From: Dyadobacter sp. NIV53
GTDB taxonomy: Bacteria > Bacteroidota > Bacteroidia > Cytophagales > Spirosomataceae
Reading direction: 5' to 3'
Length of the DNA stretch: 64,000 nt
Assembly (NCBI RefSeq): GCF_019711195.1
Contig: NZ_CP081299.1
Coordinates: forward strand, 1,240,001-1,304,000
Shown: piece by piece, positions 37,194 to 45,323 of the stretch
Layout: each line of letters begins with the position of its first letter
Numbering within the stretch: position 1 is the first letter of the stretch
The notes under the pieces: model-generated
Database searches by the model: none
Seen by the model: only the letters and a program-made list of their open reading frames with translations
What the model was told of the DNA's origin: nothing
Program-made: the position numbers and the translations under genes

Positions 37194-38449
37194 TTATGCA
37201 AACAGTTGATGTTTTAGTTATTGGAGCCGGTCCGGCAGGTACAGTGGCTGCATCCTATTTAAAAAAACAGGGCTATTCGGTTACCATACTGGAAAAAGAG
37301 AAATTTCCGCGCTTTCAGATTGGCGAAAGTCTGTTGCCATGCTGCATGGAACACCTGGAAGAATCCGGCCTTTTGGAAGCAGTTAAAGTAAAAAACTTTC
37401 AGAAAAAAACCGGCGCCGCATTTATGCGTGGTGATAAAAGATGTGAATTTCTATTTTCGGAACAATTCACAAAAGGCTGGACATGGACATGGCAGGTGAA
37501 ACGTGCTGATTTTGACAGTACACTTGCGAAGGCGGTTGTAGAGAATGGAGTTCAGGTGCAATTTGAATGTGAGGTATTGAATGTAGTTTGCAGTACAGGC
37601 AAACAGGTAACAGATTATAAAGATATTGATGGAAATATGCACACCATTGAATCAAAATTCATTATCGATTCCAGTGGCTACGGACGTGTCTTACCTAGGT
37701 TGTTTGATTTAAGCAAACCTTCGGCTTTTTCTCCAAGAGGTGCTGTTTTTGCGCATTTGGAAGATGTTAACCGGACAGAAAAAACAAGTAATAACATTTT
37801 TGTTCATTCGTTTGACAATAACCGTTCATGGATTTGGGCTATCCCATTTTCTGATGGCTCAACTTCGGTTGGAATTGTAAGTGATAAAGAAAAAGTAATT
37901 GAACTGGCAGCAAATGACGGAGAAAAATATAAGGATTTCATCCGGAATTTTGAAGATCTCAATGGCAGGTTTAAAAATTCAGATTTAAAATTTGAGCCCA
38001 GAAGTATCTTAGGGTATTCTATTGGCGTAAAAAAAATGTTTGGAGAAGGTTTTGTCCTTTCGGGCAATAGTACGGAATTTCTTGATCCCATATTTTCCTC
38101 TGGTGTGACTTTTGCAACCGCATCAGGATTACTTTCTGCAAAAATGACACACCGGCATTTACAAGGTGAGGACGTAAACTGGAAAACCGATTATGAAGAT
38201 GTGATCCAAAAAGGAATTGACGTTTTCAGGAGTTATGTAACTGGCTGGTACAGCGGTGATTTCCAAACAATCGTTTTTACGGAACATATTAATACTGAAA
38301 TCAAGAACCAGATATGTTCTGTATTGGCAGGTTATGTTTGGGATCAGTCTAATCCGTTTGTAAAAAAACACAATACAATTTTGCCTACCCTGGCTAGGGT
38401 GATTAAAATGAAAGAAAAGTTTAATAGTAAACCAGGTATTAAAAAGTGA
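37190..38449 (+). CDS. Flavin-dependent halogenase-like monooxygenase
   Basis: A 419-residue FAD protein. It has GAGPAG (12-17) for FAD and the sequence FPRFQIGESLLP (39-50) of the halogenase/geranylgeranyl-reductase group. Two halogenase hallmarks are also seen: WIWAIP at 214-219, matching WxWxIP, and a candidate catalytic Lys73 in QKKTGAAF. Together these suggest chlorination or bromination of the aryl ring, which fits the occurrence of chlorinated flexirubins in Bacteroidota. A plain hydroxylase or reductase is the alternative. It is co-transcribed with the RetSat-like gene (four-base overlap). Confidence 0.78.
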   Translation: MIMQTVDVLVIGAGPAGTVAASYLKKQGYSVTILEKEKFPRFQIGESLLPCCMEHLEESGLLEAVKVKNFQKKTGAAFMRGDKRCEFLFSEQFTKGWTWTWQVKRADFDSTLAKAVVENGVQVQFECEVLNVVCSTGKQVTDYKDIDGNMHTIESKFIIDSSGYGRVLPRLFDLSKPSAFSPRGAVFAHLEDVNRTEKTSNNIFVHSFDNNRSWIWAIPFSDGSTSVGIVSDKEKVIELAANDGEKYKDFIRNFEDLNGRFKNSDLKFEPRSILGYSIGVKKMFGEGFVLSGNSTEFLDPIFSSGVTFATASGLLSAKMTHRHLQGEDVNWKTDYEDVIQKGIDVFRSYVTGWYSGDFQTIVFTEHINTEIKNQICSVLAGYVWDQSNPFVKKHNTILPTLARVIKMKEKFNSKPGIKK

Positions 38450-38471
38450 TGCAAATATAACTACGATTCTA

Positions 38472-38525
38472 AAACCATTTAGAAATTAAGATTGTGACTT
38501 AATGTTTCTTAATGTTGAATGGTTT
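38472..38525. terminator. Possible bidirectional terminator
   Basis: AAACCATT (38472-38479) pairs with AATGGTTT (38518-38525), with an inner GAAATTAAG / CTTAATGTTTC pairing, in the short gap between two convergent genes. Weak stem, so low confidence. Confidence 0.4.
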
Positions 38526-38528
38526 AAC

Positions 38529-39578
38529 TTAAATTGTCAATAAAATAAATCCATGCTGGACTCCTTTGTGATGATTATAGATCAGAATATTTTTAGGATT
38601 TTGAATATCGGAAAGATTAGAAATCAATAACCGGGCAGGTATTGGTTTCCCGGAAAGAAGCTGAACCGCCAGCCAAGTTGCAAAAGCGGATACGGATGGA
38701 TAATCACCGACCAGGTTTTTGTAGGTATAAACAGAGCTGTGTAAAAAGAATTCCTGATGAATTTGGTCATACCAGCCATCATTCCGGTTGTCGCCACTGT
38801 AACCCAGTATTACAACATCAATTTCTTTTGCGGCAATTCCATTCCGGTCAAGAAAATGATTCATTTTGCTAAACAGCTCTTCTTTCGAAGGATAACTGAT
38901 CTGGTCGGTATCTTTTATTTGCGCAATTGTTTTTGCAGATCTTTCCGCTTCAACAACAAAAAATGCTGCTCCTTCACCACAAACGGTACCTGGAGAATCA
39001 GAACTTAAAAGGTTTTCAGAAGTAGTATTTTGCCTTTTGAAAGAACCACTAAGAAAGTCTATATTATAATTATATTCTGAGATTTCTTCAACACCCCCCA
39101 ACAGCAACGACTCAGCTTTTCTTTCTTCAAACAATAACATACAATCCAGCAATGCACATTCAAAAGCCAGCCCTTTATGAACATGTGTTGTATTATAACC
39201 CGTGTTTTTGCTCATTAACGCCAGATTTCCTGCTATAGCATTGGGAGTACTTTGTACAAAGTTAGTGGGAGTCAGGGTGCCTTCTTCATAATCTACGATC
39301 TGATTCAGGAATTTGAGACAATCTTCCAGTCCTCCGTTAGCGGTCCCCAATATAATTCCATCCAGATCCGGTCTCCTCTGAATCAAAGGTAACCCGGCCC
39401 CTACTCCCATTCTTACCGCTTTCCCCATTCGTCTGAGTAATCCCGCCGGTATGAGAGATCCATATACTGGTTCCAACGCTGCGTAACGATTTCCTGCATG
39501 AAATTTTATATCATTTTCAAAAAATGCGTCATCAAAAGTTCTTTGAGGTGATATGCAGGACAAGTCTGTTACAAACAT
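38529..39578 (-). CDS. Second ketosynthase-like chain-length-factor-type protein
   Basis: A 349-residue paralogue of the protein at 21467-22432, with GLLRRMGKAVRMGV, IILGTANGGLEDCLKFLN and PTNFVQSTPNAIAGNLAL. The usual reactive Cys is absent: the position reads TTHVHKGLAFECALLDC, where the nearby Cys is not in the ketosynthase context. It has a regular C-terminal domain. It is encoded on the minus strand facing the halogenase-like gene, and is the outermost gene of the locus. A non-catalytic partner or length-determining subunit is inferred. Confidence 0.75.
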   Translation of the reverse strand: MFVTDLSCISPQRTFDDAFFENDIKFHAGNRYAALEPVYGSLIPAGLLRRMGKAVRMGVGAGLPLIQRRPDLDGIILGTANGGLEDCLKFLNQIVDYEEGTLTPTNFVQSTPNAIAGNLALMSKNTGYNTTHVHKGLAFECALLDCMLLFEERKAESLLLGGVEEISEYNYNIDFLSGSFKRQNTTSENLLSSDSPGTVCGEGAAFFVVEAERSAKTIAQIKDTDQISYPSKEELFSKMNHFLDRNGIAAKEIDVVILGYSGDNRNDGWYDQIHQEFFLHSSVYTYKNLVGDYPSVSAFATWLAVQLLSGKPIPARLLISNLSDIQNPKNILIYNHHKGVQHGFILLTI

Positions 39579-39598
39579 GCAGGAAAAACAAAAGATTA

Positions 39599-41242
39599 TT
39601 AACTAAGAATTTTATCAGCTTCGGAAATGAATTTTTCTATTTCACTTATGTAATCTGAAATATGCTGTTGCTTTTGTAATTCAGTCCAGTTTAATTCAAC
39701 CGCCATGAGATCGGCAACAATGGGTAGTGTCCTGATTGTTGTGTCCCAATCAGTAATTTCAAGGCGGATTCTTCTTGCCAGAAAATCACGGGGAGTCACT
39801 GCCATTTCTGTACGAACTGTATAGATTATTTCTGCTTTAATGTAGGGATACCCAGAGTCCAGCCGTTCTTTTAGTTCCGGATCAGAAGTAGTTAGCCTAC
39901 AAACATTTTCAGCTCTGGATCCGTATTTCTTAACTAAATGCTGGCATACATCAGCTGGTAACGAGTACTTTTTCTCTAATATCCTGTAAGACTCGAAATT
40001 GTAGTTCATGCCTCCGGCAAGTATATGTGTAGCCGTAAGGCAGGCATTTTTATTTTCGAAAATACCGTCAATCTGGTCAATCGCATCCTTAGCCATCAAC
40101 CGGTATGTAGTCCATTTTCCTCCCAGTAAACTTACCAATCCGGAAACGGTATCAATTTCTACTTCATGATCCCTAAGTAAGCTTTTTGTCGATTTTCCTG
40201 TTTCAGCGGAAAGCAAAGGACGCAATCCTCCAAAACCTGCCCTAAGCTGAGAAATATCAATCTTTTTTGCCAGGTATGGATTCAGCGTATCTACCAGGTA
40301 TTGCTTGTCTGCTTCATTTAATTTAGGTTCTTCCGTTATATCGTCTGATTCTGTATCCGTAGTTCCCAGCATCATTGCTCCTTCAAATGGAATTGCAAAC
40401 ACAACACGTCCATCCGGTGTTTTAGGAATCAGCATGGCATGTTCGCTGTTCAGTGTTTCGTACGGAAGAACAACGTGCACCCCTTTACTTGGACGGATAC
40501 GTTCCTGCAAAAGCGGATTAGCCAATAAACGGATTTTATCAGAAAAAGGGCCGGTACAATTAAGTACCAGTTTTGTTTTTATTGAAAACTGGTGTCCTGA
40601 CTGCGTATCTTTTACCTGTACGGTTTTAAGTTTATTAGCTTCACTCTTACCAAAGCCGTCAACTTTTAGATAATTAGCTACAATTGCACCCGATTCAGAC
40701 GCCGACTGAACCAATGCCAGACAATATCTTGCATCATCCAATTGACCATCATAATACAGTACAGCGCTGTGAAGTTTGGTTTCGTTCAGTGTAGGAATCC
40801 TTTTTAATACATCAGTTTTTTTTAACCATTTACTTTTAGGCAACGAATCATGCGTAGCAAAACTATCATACATTTTTAGGCCAATGCTGAAATAAAGGCC
40901 TTCCAGCCAGGAGCCAACCGGTGTAATAAGTGCCAGTGGTCTGGCCAGATGTGGCGCATTGTTCAAAACCAGGTGCCTTTCTTCCAAACCATGGCGAACC
41001 TGCTTTAACTGGGCAAAATCCAGTTTCTTAAATGCCTGTTCAAGATATCGGACACCACCATGAATAAGCTTGGTAGATTTCGAAGACGTTTCAGAAGCAA
41101 AATCTTTTTTATCAATCAATGCTACTTTATATCCCCGTAGCGCTGCGTCCAAAGCACAGCCGGCGCCGCTCGCACCGGCACCTATTATACAAATATCAAA
41201 ATCCTCACTTTCTAACTTCTTTATAGATGCCTGTCTGTTCAT
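39599..41242 (-). CDS. glpD: Glycerol-3-phosphate dehydrogenase, FAD-dependent
   Basis: A 547-residue FAD enzyme that oxidises glycerol 3-phosphate to dihydroxyacetone phosphate at the membrane. It has the FAD-binding IIGAGASGAGCALDAALRG, the family signature SSKSTKLIHGGVRYLEQA and the C-terminal domain with MAVTPRDFLARRIRLE. It ends 20 bases from the flexirubin gene but on the same strand; a functional link is not suggested. The minus-strand promoter at 41276-41309 precedes it. Confidence 0.93.
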   Translation of the reverse strand: MNRQASIKKLESEDFDICIIGAGASGAGCALDAALRGYKVALIDKKDFASETSSKSTKLIHGGVRYLEQAFKKLDFAQLKQVRHGLEERHLVLNNAPHLARPLALITPVGSWLEGLYFSIGLKMYDSFATHDSLPKSKWLKKTDVLKRIPTLNETKLHSAVLYYDGQLDDARYCLALVQSASESGAIVANYLKVDGFGKSEANKLKTVQVKDTQSGHQFSIKTKLVLNCTGPFSDKIRLLANPLLQERIRPSKGVHVVLPYETLNSEHAMLIPKTPDGRVVFAIPFEGAMMLGTTDTESDDITEEPKLNEADKQYLVDTLNPYLAKKIDISQLRAGFGGLRPLLSAETGKSTKSLLRDHEVEIDTVSGLVSLLGGKWTTYRLMAKDAIDQIDGIFENKNACLTATHILAGGMNYNFESYRILEKKYSLPADVCQHLVKKYGSRAENVCRLTTSDPELKERLDSGYPYIKAEIIYTVRTEMAVTPRDFLARRIRLEITDWDTTIRTLPIVADLMAVELNWTELQKQQHISDYISEIEKFISEADKILS

Positions 41243-41275
41243 TCAGCGGGGTATGATATTTTTACATGTTCAATA

Positions 41276-41309
41276 CAAAAATACAAATTGAGATGTTTGA
41301 AATCGCCAA
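41276..41309 (-). promoter_or_regulatory. Probable glpD promoter
   Basis: On the minus strand TATTTTTG (41276-41283) is preceded by TTG (41307-41309) with 23 bases between. The spacing is at the long end of the Bacteroidota range. Confidence 0.4.
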
Positions 41310-41365
41310 GTGATAAAAATAACTGTGCATACTTGTGACGATTACGTAATTTCTTTGTCTGAAAG

Positions 41366-41395
41366 TTGTTCGCTCTTTAAATTAAAGTAGATTTG
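41366..41395 (+). promoter_or_regulatory. Bacteroidota-type promoter of the BON-LysM gene
   Basis: TTG (41366-41368), 19 bases, TAGATTTG (41388-41395). Perfect match to TTG-N19-TAnnTTTG, 46 bases before the start codon. Confidence 0.75.
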
Positions 41396-41440
41396 AACAA
41401 AATTATTATTACTTTTTAATAACAAAAACTAAAAATTATT

Positions 41441-41899
41441 ATGGGACTAGTGTCTTTTTTTAAAGGAGTAGGAGAAAAAATATTTAAAAAAGAAGAAGTG
41501 GTTGCGGCAACTCCGGAGGTTGAACCTCTACGCGCAAGCGCATTATTGGCACACGTTAAATCACTTGGCCTCCCTTATAATTCATTAACTGTAAAAACAT
41601 CTGGTGACACAGTTACCATTGCAGGGGAAGTTGCAGAACAAGCTGATTCAGAGAAAATTGCATTAGCAGTAGGTAATGTAGAAGGAGTAGAAGTAGTGGA
41701 TAATCAACTAACGGTTGCAACCCCTGCTCCTGAAGCGACTTATCACACTGTTGTAAAAGGTGATTCACTTTCTAAGATTGCTCAGACCGTCTATGGTGAT
41801 ATGATGAAATATCCTGTCATTTTTGAGGCAAACAAACCTATGCTTACTGATCCGGATCTGATCTATCCAGGCCAGGTTTTACGTATTCCGGCACTTTAA
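41441..41899 (+). CDS. BON and LysM domain protein (Kbp/YgaU-like)
   Basis: A 152-residue protein with an N-terminal basic segment, a BON domain (ALLAHVKSLGLPYNSLTVKTSGDTVTIAGEVA) at about 33-90 and a C-terminal LysM (YHTVVKGDSLSKIAQTVYGDMMKYPVIFEAN) at about 102-152. The same architecture is found in E. coli Kbp, a potassium-binding protein. There is no signal peptide, so it is probably cytoplasmic despite the LysM. Has its own promoter and a strong terminator. Confidence 0.88.
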   Translation: MGLVSFFKGVGEKIFKKEEVVAATPEVEPLRASALLAHVKSLGLPYNSLTVKTSGDTVTIAGEVAEQADSEKIALAVGNVEGVEVVDNQLTVATPAPEATYHTVVKGDSLSKIAQTVYGDMMKYPVIFEANKPMLTDPDLIYPGQVLRIPAL

Positions 41900-41946
41900 T
41901 TGGTCTTCGGCGGTCGGCTATCAGCTTTCCGCTCCTGCTTTTATAT

Positions 41947-41982
41947 AAAAAAATGACAACCCGAAAGAGTTGTCATTTTTTT
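41947..41982. terminator. Bidirectional terminator between BON-LysM and rplI
   Basis: Arms AAAAAAATGACAAC and GTTGTCATTTTTTT around an eight-base loop, between convergent genes. Classic intrinsic terminator for both strands. Confidence 0.9.
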
Positions 41983-42000
41983 ATGCTTTATGAGAAGTTA

Positions 42001-42447
42001 TTAATCCTCAGCTGCAATTACGTTCAGAGAGATCTTATGTTTCACTTCTTTGTGAAGATCGATCAATGCTGAATACACACCAATAGATTTTACATCATCA
42101 ACTGTAATTTTCTTACGGTCGATATCAAATCCTTTAGCTTTAAGAATATCCGAAACCTGAGTATTGGTAACGCGTCCGAAAATACGGCCGCTTTCTCCAA
42201 CTACTGTACGGATATCAATTGTAAGGTCACCGATTGCAGAAGCGATATCTTCAGCATCTTTTTTAAGCTTTTCAGCTTTATGAGAAGCCTGGCGTACGTT
42301 TTCAGCAACAATTTTGCGGTTTGACGGATTAGCTAATAATGCAAATCCCTGTGGAATAAGGTAATTACGACCGAATCCTGCTTTCACAGAAACGATGTCG
42401 TTCTTATATCCTACTCCGGCTATATCAGTTATTAATATAATTTCCAT
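42001..42447 (-). CDS. rplI: 50S ribosomal protein L9
   Basis: Large-subunit protein L9, 148 residues, starting MEIILITDIAGVGYKNDIVSVKAGFGRNYLIPQG, which is the usual N-terminal signature. Last gene of the rpsF-rpsR-rplI operon, 20 bases after rpsR. It ends before a bidirectional terminator. Full length and unbroken. Confidence 0.97.
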   Translation of the reverse strand: MEIILITDIAGVGYKNDIVSVKAGFGRNYLIPQGFALLANPSNRKIVAENVRQASHKAEKLKKDAEDIASAIGDLTIDIRTVVGESGRIFGRVTNTQVSDILKAKGFDIDRKKITVDDVKSIGVYSALIDLHKEVKHKISLNVIAAED

Positions 42448-42467
42448 TGTTCGTAGCTCTTTCTAAA

Positions 42468-42719
42468 TTATTTCATTTGATCAGCAACGAAAGGCAAGAA
42501 TGCCAAATGACGTGCTCTTTTAATTGCCTGTGATACTTTACGCTGATATTTCAAGCTTGTACCTGTAAGGCGACGCGGCAATATTTTACCTTGCTCATTG
42601 ATAAGCTTTAGTAAAAAGTCCGGGTTTTTGTAATCAATATATTTAATGCCGGATTTTTTGAAACGGCAATATTTTTTGCGGTTAATGTTCTTTTCAACCG
42701 GTTCGTTTACTAGTGACAT
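42468..42719 (-). CDS. rpsR: 30S ribosomal protein S18
   Basis: Small-subunit protein S18, 83 residues, with the characteristic YCRFKKSGIKYIDYKNPDFL and RRLTGTSLKYQRKVSQAIKRARHLAFLPF. It forms a heterodimer with S6 in the 30S platform. Middle gene of the operon, three bases after rpsF. Confidence 0.97.
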   Translation of the reverse strand: MSLVNEPVEKNINRKKYCRFKKSGIKYIDYKNPDFLLKLINEQGKILPRRLTGTSLKYQRKVSQAIKRARHLAFLPFVADQMK

Positions 42720-42722
42720 AGC

Positions 42723-43109
42723 TTATGCGTTTTCGGTTTTTGATTCAGTTGATTCTTCTCTCTTTCTTCCTATCAACCCTTTGCGTTTCTTCTCGTTGTA
42801 AGCGATAGAATGTTTGTCAAGAACGATAGTCATAAAACGCAGGATGCGTTCGTCACGACGGAACTCAGTTTCCAAAACATCGACTACATTCACACCGCCT
42901 TCTGGTGTTGTGTATTCAAGAATGTGATAAAAGCCAGAGTTTTTCTTTTGGATGGGATAGGCCAGCTTACGCAATCCCCAATTTTCTTCATGTACCATTA
43001 CACCACCATTAGACGTGATGATCGTACTGAATTTTTCAACGGCGTCCTTTGCCTGGGCCTCAGACAAAATGGGAGTTAGAATGAACACCGTTTCATATTG
43101 CTTAGACAT
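42723..43109 (-). CDS. rpsF: 30S ribosomal protein S6
   Basis: Small-subunit protein S6, 128 residues, starting MSKQYETVFILTPILSEAQAKD and containing WGLRKLAYPIQKKNSGFYHILEY. The charged C-terminal tail (KREESTESKTENA) is common. First gene of its operon. In many bacteria the S6:S18 complex represses its own leader; the hairpin at 43146-43175 could serve this, but is not a proven match. Confidence 0.97.
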   Translation of the reverse strand: MSKQYETVFILTPILSEAQAKDAVEKFSTIITSNGGVMVHEENWGLRKLAYPIQKKNSGFYHILEYTTPEGGVNVVDVLETEFRRDERILRFMTIVLDKHSIAYNEKKRKGLIGRKREESTESKTENA

Positions 43110-43145
43110 ACGGTAATTGATTAATTAATAATGTTTATTAAAATA

Positions 43146-43175
43146 CCTCATATTAGTGCGAACGCTAAAATGAGG
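43146..43175 (-). promoter_or_regulatory. rpsF leader hairpin
   Basis: CCTCAT / ATGAGG close a stem whose inner part is TTAGCG-TTCG-CACTAA on the minus strand, with one C-A mismatch. It begins just after the expected transcription start and 37 bases before the rpsF start codon. A UUCG loop favours stability. The conserved S6:S18 recognition elements were not clearly found, apart from a CCG just before the start codon. Confidence 0.5.
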
Positions 43176-43178
43176 GTG

Positions 43179-43209
43179 CAAAAATAGGGCTTGAAATCCA
43201 CATTTCCAA
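43179..43209 (-). promoter_or_regulatory. rpsF promoter embedded in an inverted repeat
   Basis: Minus strand TTG (43207-43209), 20 bases, TATTTTTG (43179-43186), a full match to the Bacteroidota consensus. The -33 and -7 parts lie in the arms of ATAGGGCTTG / CCAAGCCCTAT (43184-43216), so protein binding to that repeat would block RNA polymerase. Confidence 0.7.
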
Positions 43210-43448
43210 GCCCTATCAATACTTTATCAGGAAGTTACTTATAATTTCAATGTCATCATTTTAAACCGAAATGCCCAACGGACAATTTTAGTCCTCGTCA
43301 ATTGAACATTGAAAGTTGAGTATTAAACATTTTTCATTAGAACCTTAAATATTCAATGAGCAATTCTCAGCGTTCAATAATCAATGTTACATTCTCTTCG
43401 GTTGCTTGATACTAACCATCGAAAGCCGCTGTGGTTGAGCATTGTAAA

Positions 43449-44426
43449 TTATTTTTTATTTAAAATAACATTTTTGCCAGGAATCACTTTACCGTAAAGT
43501 CTCCCTGCCCGATCTTGAAGCCTTCTGCTGTACACTTCTATTGCATACTGGCCATCTTTCATTGGAATACCGCCACGACCATAAAATATATCAACTGACT
43601 GTCCGGTATTGGTAAAATTTACATTTTGTTTAGAACTGTAAATCATTTCCTTGCCATTGTAGATAAATGAACCCGAGCCGGTGGCCATGTCTGAAAGAAC
43701 CGCTCCCTCAGGATCGAGTATCCGAAGGAAGATTTCCTTTTGATTCTGCTTGGCAATTGCATTTTCACCAAGTTTGAAATTTACTCGTAGCTTGTCAATT
43801 CGTTTTGCTTTGTATTTTCCACCCTCACGTTCTTTTCCTTTTGACGATACCGCATTGATAGTCAGGTTTTCGGCACGCAGCGCTGAGGCAATATTTACCT
43901 TTTCACTCAATTCCCTGTTTACAGTAGAATAATTAATAACAGAATCATTAAGCTGCTGGCGCTCCGACTCCAGACCAGAAACCTGCTGGCTTAATTCCTG
44001 ATTTTTAGAAGTTACTATTCCCAGTTCCTGTTTCAGCTGAGAAATTTCACTGTCCTTTTCAATCAGAATGGTTTCGTATGCCTTAATTCTCTTATTAAAA
44101 TTAGCAGCAGCAAAATTGTTTACATTTTTAAGCTCTTGTTTATCCTTTTCCAGCTGGTTCTTTAATTTGACCAGTGAATCCACGCTTCCTCCTAATTTTT
44201 GGATCTCTGCAATTTTCAAATCCAATTGTGCTGAAATAGAATCAAGTTTAGTCTTGGTAAAAAGTACTTCTTCTGTTTTTGCTGTTATAATGTCATCCTT
44301 TACCTTATTTTCTTGTTTTTCATGATAGATAAAATAAACTAACACCAGATTAAGCAATAATAAAACGGCCAGCGCTGCCCATAGAAGGGTTTTCCTATCT
44401 TGCTTCTGTTCTTGATTATAGTCCAT
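43449..44426 (-). CDS. Membrane-anchored coiled-coil protein of unknown function
   Basis: A 325-residue protein. One membrane helix (LLWAALAVLLLLNLVLVYFIY at about 14-34) is followed by a long heptad-rich coiled coil (about 35-190) and a C-terminal beta-rich domain (GKYKAKRIDKLRVNFKLGENAIA onward) that likely lies in the periplasm. Homologues are widespread in Bacteroidota, sometimes misnamed SMC-like. I do not recognise a function. It is divergent from the YggS-type gene and apparently monocistronic. Confidence 0.78.
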   Translation of the reverse strand: MDYNQEQKQDRKTLLWAALAVLLLLNLVLVYFIYHEKQENKVKDDIITAKTEEVLFTKTKLDSISAQLDLKIAEIQKLGGSVDSLVKLKNQLEKDKQELKNVNNFAAANFNKRIKAYETILIEKDSEISQLKQELGIVTSKNQELSQQVSGLESERQQLNDSVINYSTVNRELSEKVNIASALRAENLTINAVSSKGKEREGGKYKAKRIDKLRVNFKLGENAIAKQNQKEIFLRILDPEGAVLSDMATGSGSFIYNGKEMIYSSKQNVNFTNTGQSVDIFYGRGGIPMKDGQYAIEVYSRRLQDRAGRLYGKVIPGKNVILNKK

Positions 44427-44563
44427 AGAAAAGGTTAATTTTTAAATTAGTTGGCAAAAGAACTACGTTTTTTTCAATTTTGAAATATGTTGCTTCCTAT
44501 TTCTGGTTTCGGGTAGTCAAATATTTGTTTTAATCCCTTAATTATCAAATTTTTAAATCTCTT

Positions 44564-45226
44564 ATGTCTTCAATTGCCCAAAATATTCAGCATATAGAAA
44601 ACGAAATACCAGGCACAACAAAGTTAATTGCTGTAACAAAAACCAAGCCGGTTTCAATGCTGGAAGAAACTTATAATACCGGGTTCCGTCGGTTTGGAGA
44701 GAACAAGGTACAGGAAATGAGTGAGAAGTTTAATTTGCTCCCAAAAGATATTGAATGGCATATGATCGGCCACCTCCAGTCTAACAAAGTAAAATATATG
44801 GCGCCGTTCGTTGCCATGGTCCATTCTGTCGACAGTTTTAAGTTACTAAAGGAAATCAATAAGGAGGCAAAGAAAAACAATAGGACAATTGCTTGTTTAC
44901 TGCAAATATTTATTGCGCAGGAAGAAACGAAATTTGGTTTATCAGCAGAAGAAGCTGAGGAAATATTACAATCTACACAACTTGGTGCTTTAACAAATAT
45001 AAAAATTGCCGGATTAATGGGCATGGCATCCAATACAGAAGATCCAGAACAGGTTCGGTCTGAATTTCATAGTTTAAAAACTTTGTTTGAATCTTTTAAA
45101 CAGTACAACAATGAACGTGTGGACATGCAGGAATTATCAATGGGCATGAGTGGTGATTATATGATTGCAGCCGAAGAAGGTAGTACTTTAATAAGGGTCG
45201 GAAGTGCGATTTTTGGAAGCAGGTGA
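44564..45226 (+). CDS. YggS/PLPBP-family pyridoxal phosphate homeostasis protein
   Basis: A 220-residue alanine-racemase-like PLP-binding protein. The PLP Lys lies in LIAVTKTKPVS (about residues 21-31), followed by FGENKVQEM and EWHMIGHLQSNKVKYM, which are diagnostic. The C-terminal ELSMGMSGDYMIAAEEGSTLIRVGSAIFG contacts the phosphate. It buffers intracellular PLP in many organisms. Monocistronic, ending at a hairpin. Confidence 0.94.
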   Translation: MSSIAQNIQHIENEIPGTTKLIAVTKTKPVSMLEETYNTGFRRFGENKVQEMSEKFNLLPKDIEWHMIGHLQSNKVKYMAPFVAMVHSVDSFKLLKEINKEAKKNNRTIACLLQIFIAQEETKFGLSAEEAEEILQSTQLGALTNIKIAGLMGMASNTEDPEQVRSEFHSLKTLFESFKQYNNERVDMQELSMGMSGDYMIAAEEGSTLIRVGSAIFGSR

Positions 45227-45251
45227 TTTTAAAGTGAGGAGTCAAGAGTCA

Positions 45252-45290
45252 AAAGTTTAGAGTTAAAAGTGTAAATAAACTCTAAACTTT
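45252..45290. terminator. Hairpin between convergent genes
   Basis: Arms AAAGTTTAGAGTT (45252-45264) and AACTCTAAACTTT (45278-45290) with a 13-base loop, between the plus-strand YggS-type gene and minus-strand glycosyltransferase. Perfect arms, AT-rich; probable bidirectional terminator. Confidence 0.65.
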
Positions 45291-45323
45291 GAACTTTTAA
45301 CTTTACAATCTTAACTACTAACT

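Larger units (their letters stand above)
18442..39578. other. Flexirubin / aryl-polyene biosynthetic gene cluster
   Basis: Contiguous locus of 18 genes with the components of a type II polyketide aryl-polyene pathway: ammonia-lyase, ketosynthases and degenerate partners, ketoreductase, dehydratases, two ACPs, thioesterase, acyltransferase, MMPL exporter, LolA-like carrier and tailoring flavoproteins. The minus block (18442-31643) and plus block (31792-38449) diverge from a shared 148-base region, and a last minus-strand gene (38529-39578) closes the locus. Flexirubins are aryl-polyene/dialkylresorcinol esters in the outer membrane of Bacteroidota. An acyl-AMP ligase, phosphopantetheinyl transferase and DarA/DarB were looked for and not found in the window. 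Confidence 0.85.
43110..43448. other. 339-base intergenic region upstream of rpsF
   Basis: No gene is seen. The part nearest rpsF holds the promoter and leader hairpin described separately. The part from about 43220 to 43448 is AT-rich with imperfect repeats of TTGAACATTGAAAGTTGAGT and similar; no open frame or RNA is supported. Confidence 0.6.

Noticed and set aside
43110..43175. Match to the known S6:S18 ribosomal leader motif
   Set aside because: A hairpin and a CCG before the start codon exist, but the bulge arrangement of the motif could not be recognised, so only a generic leader hairpin is called.
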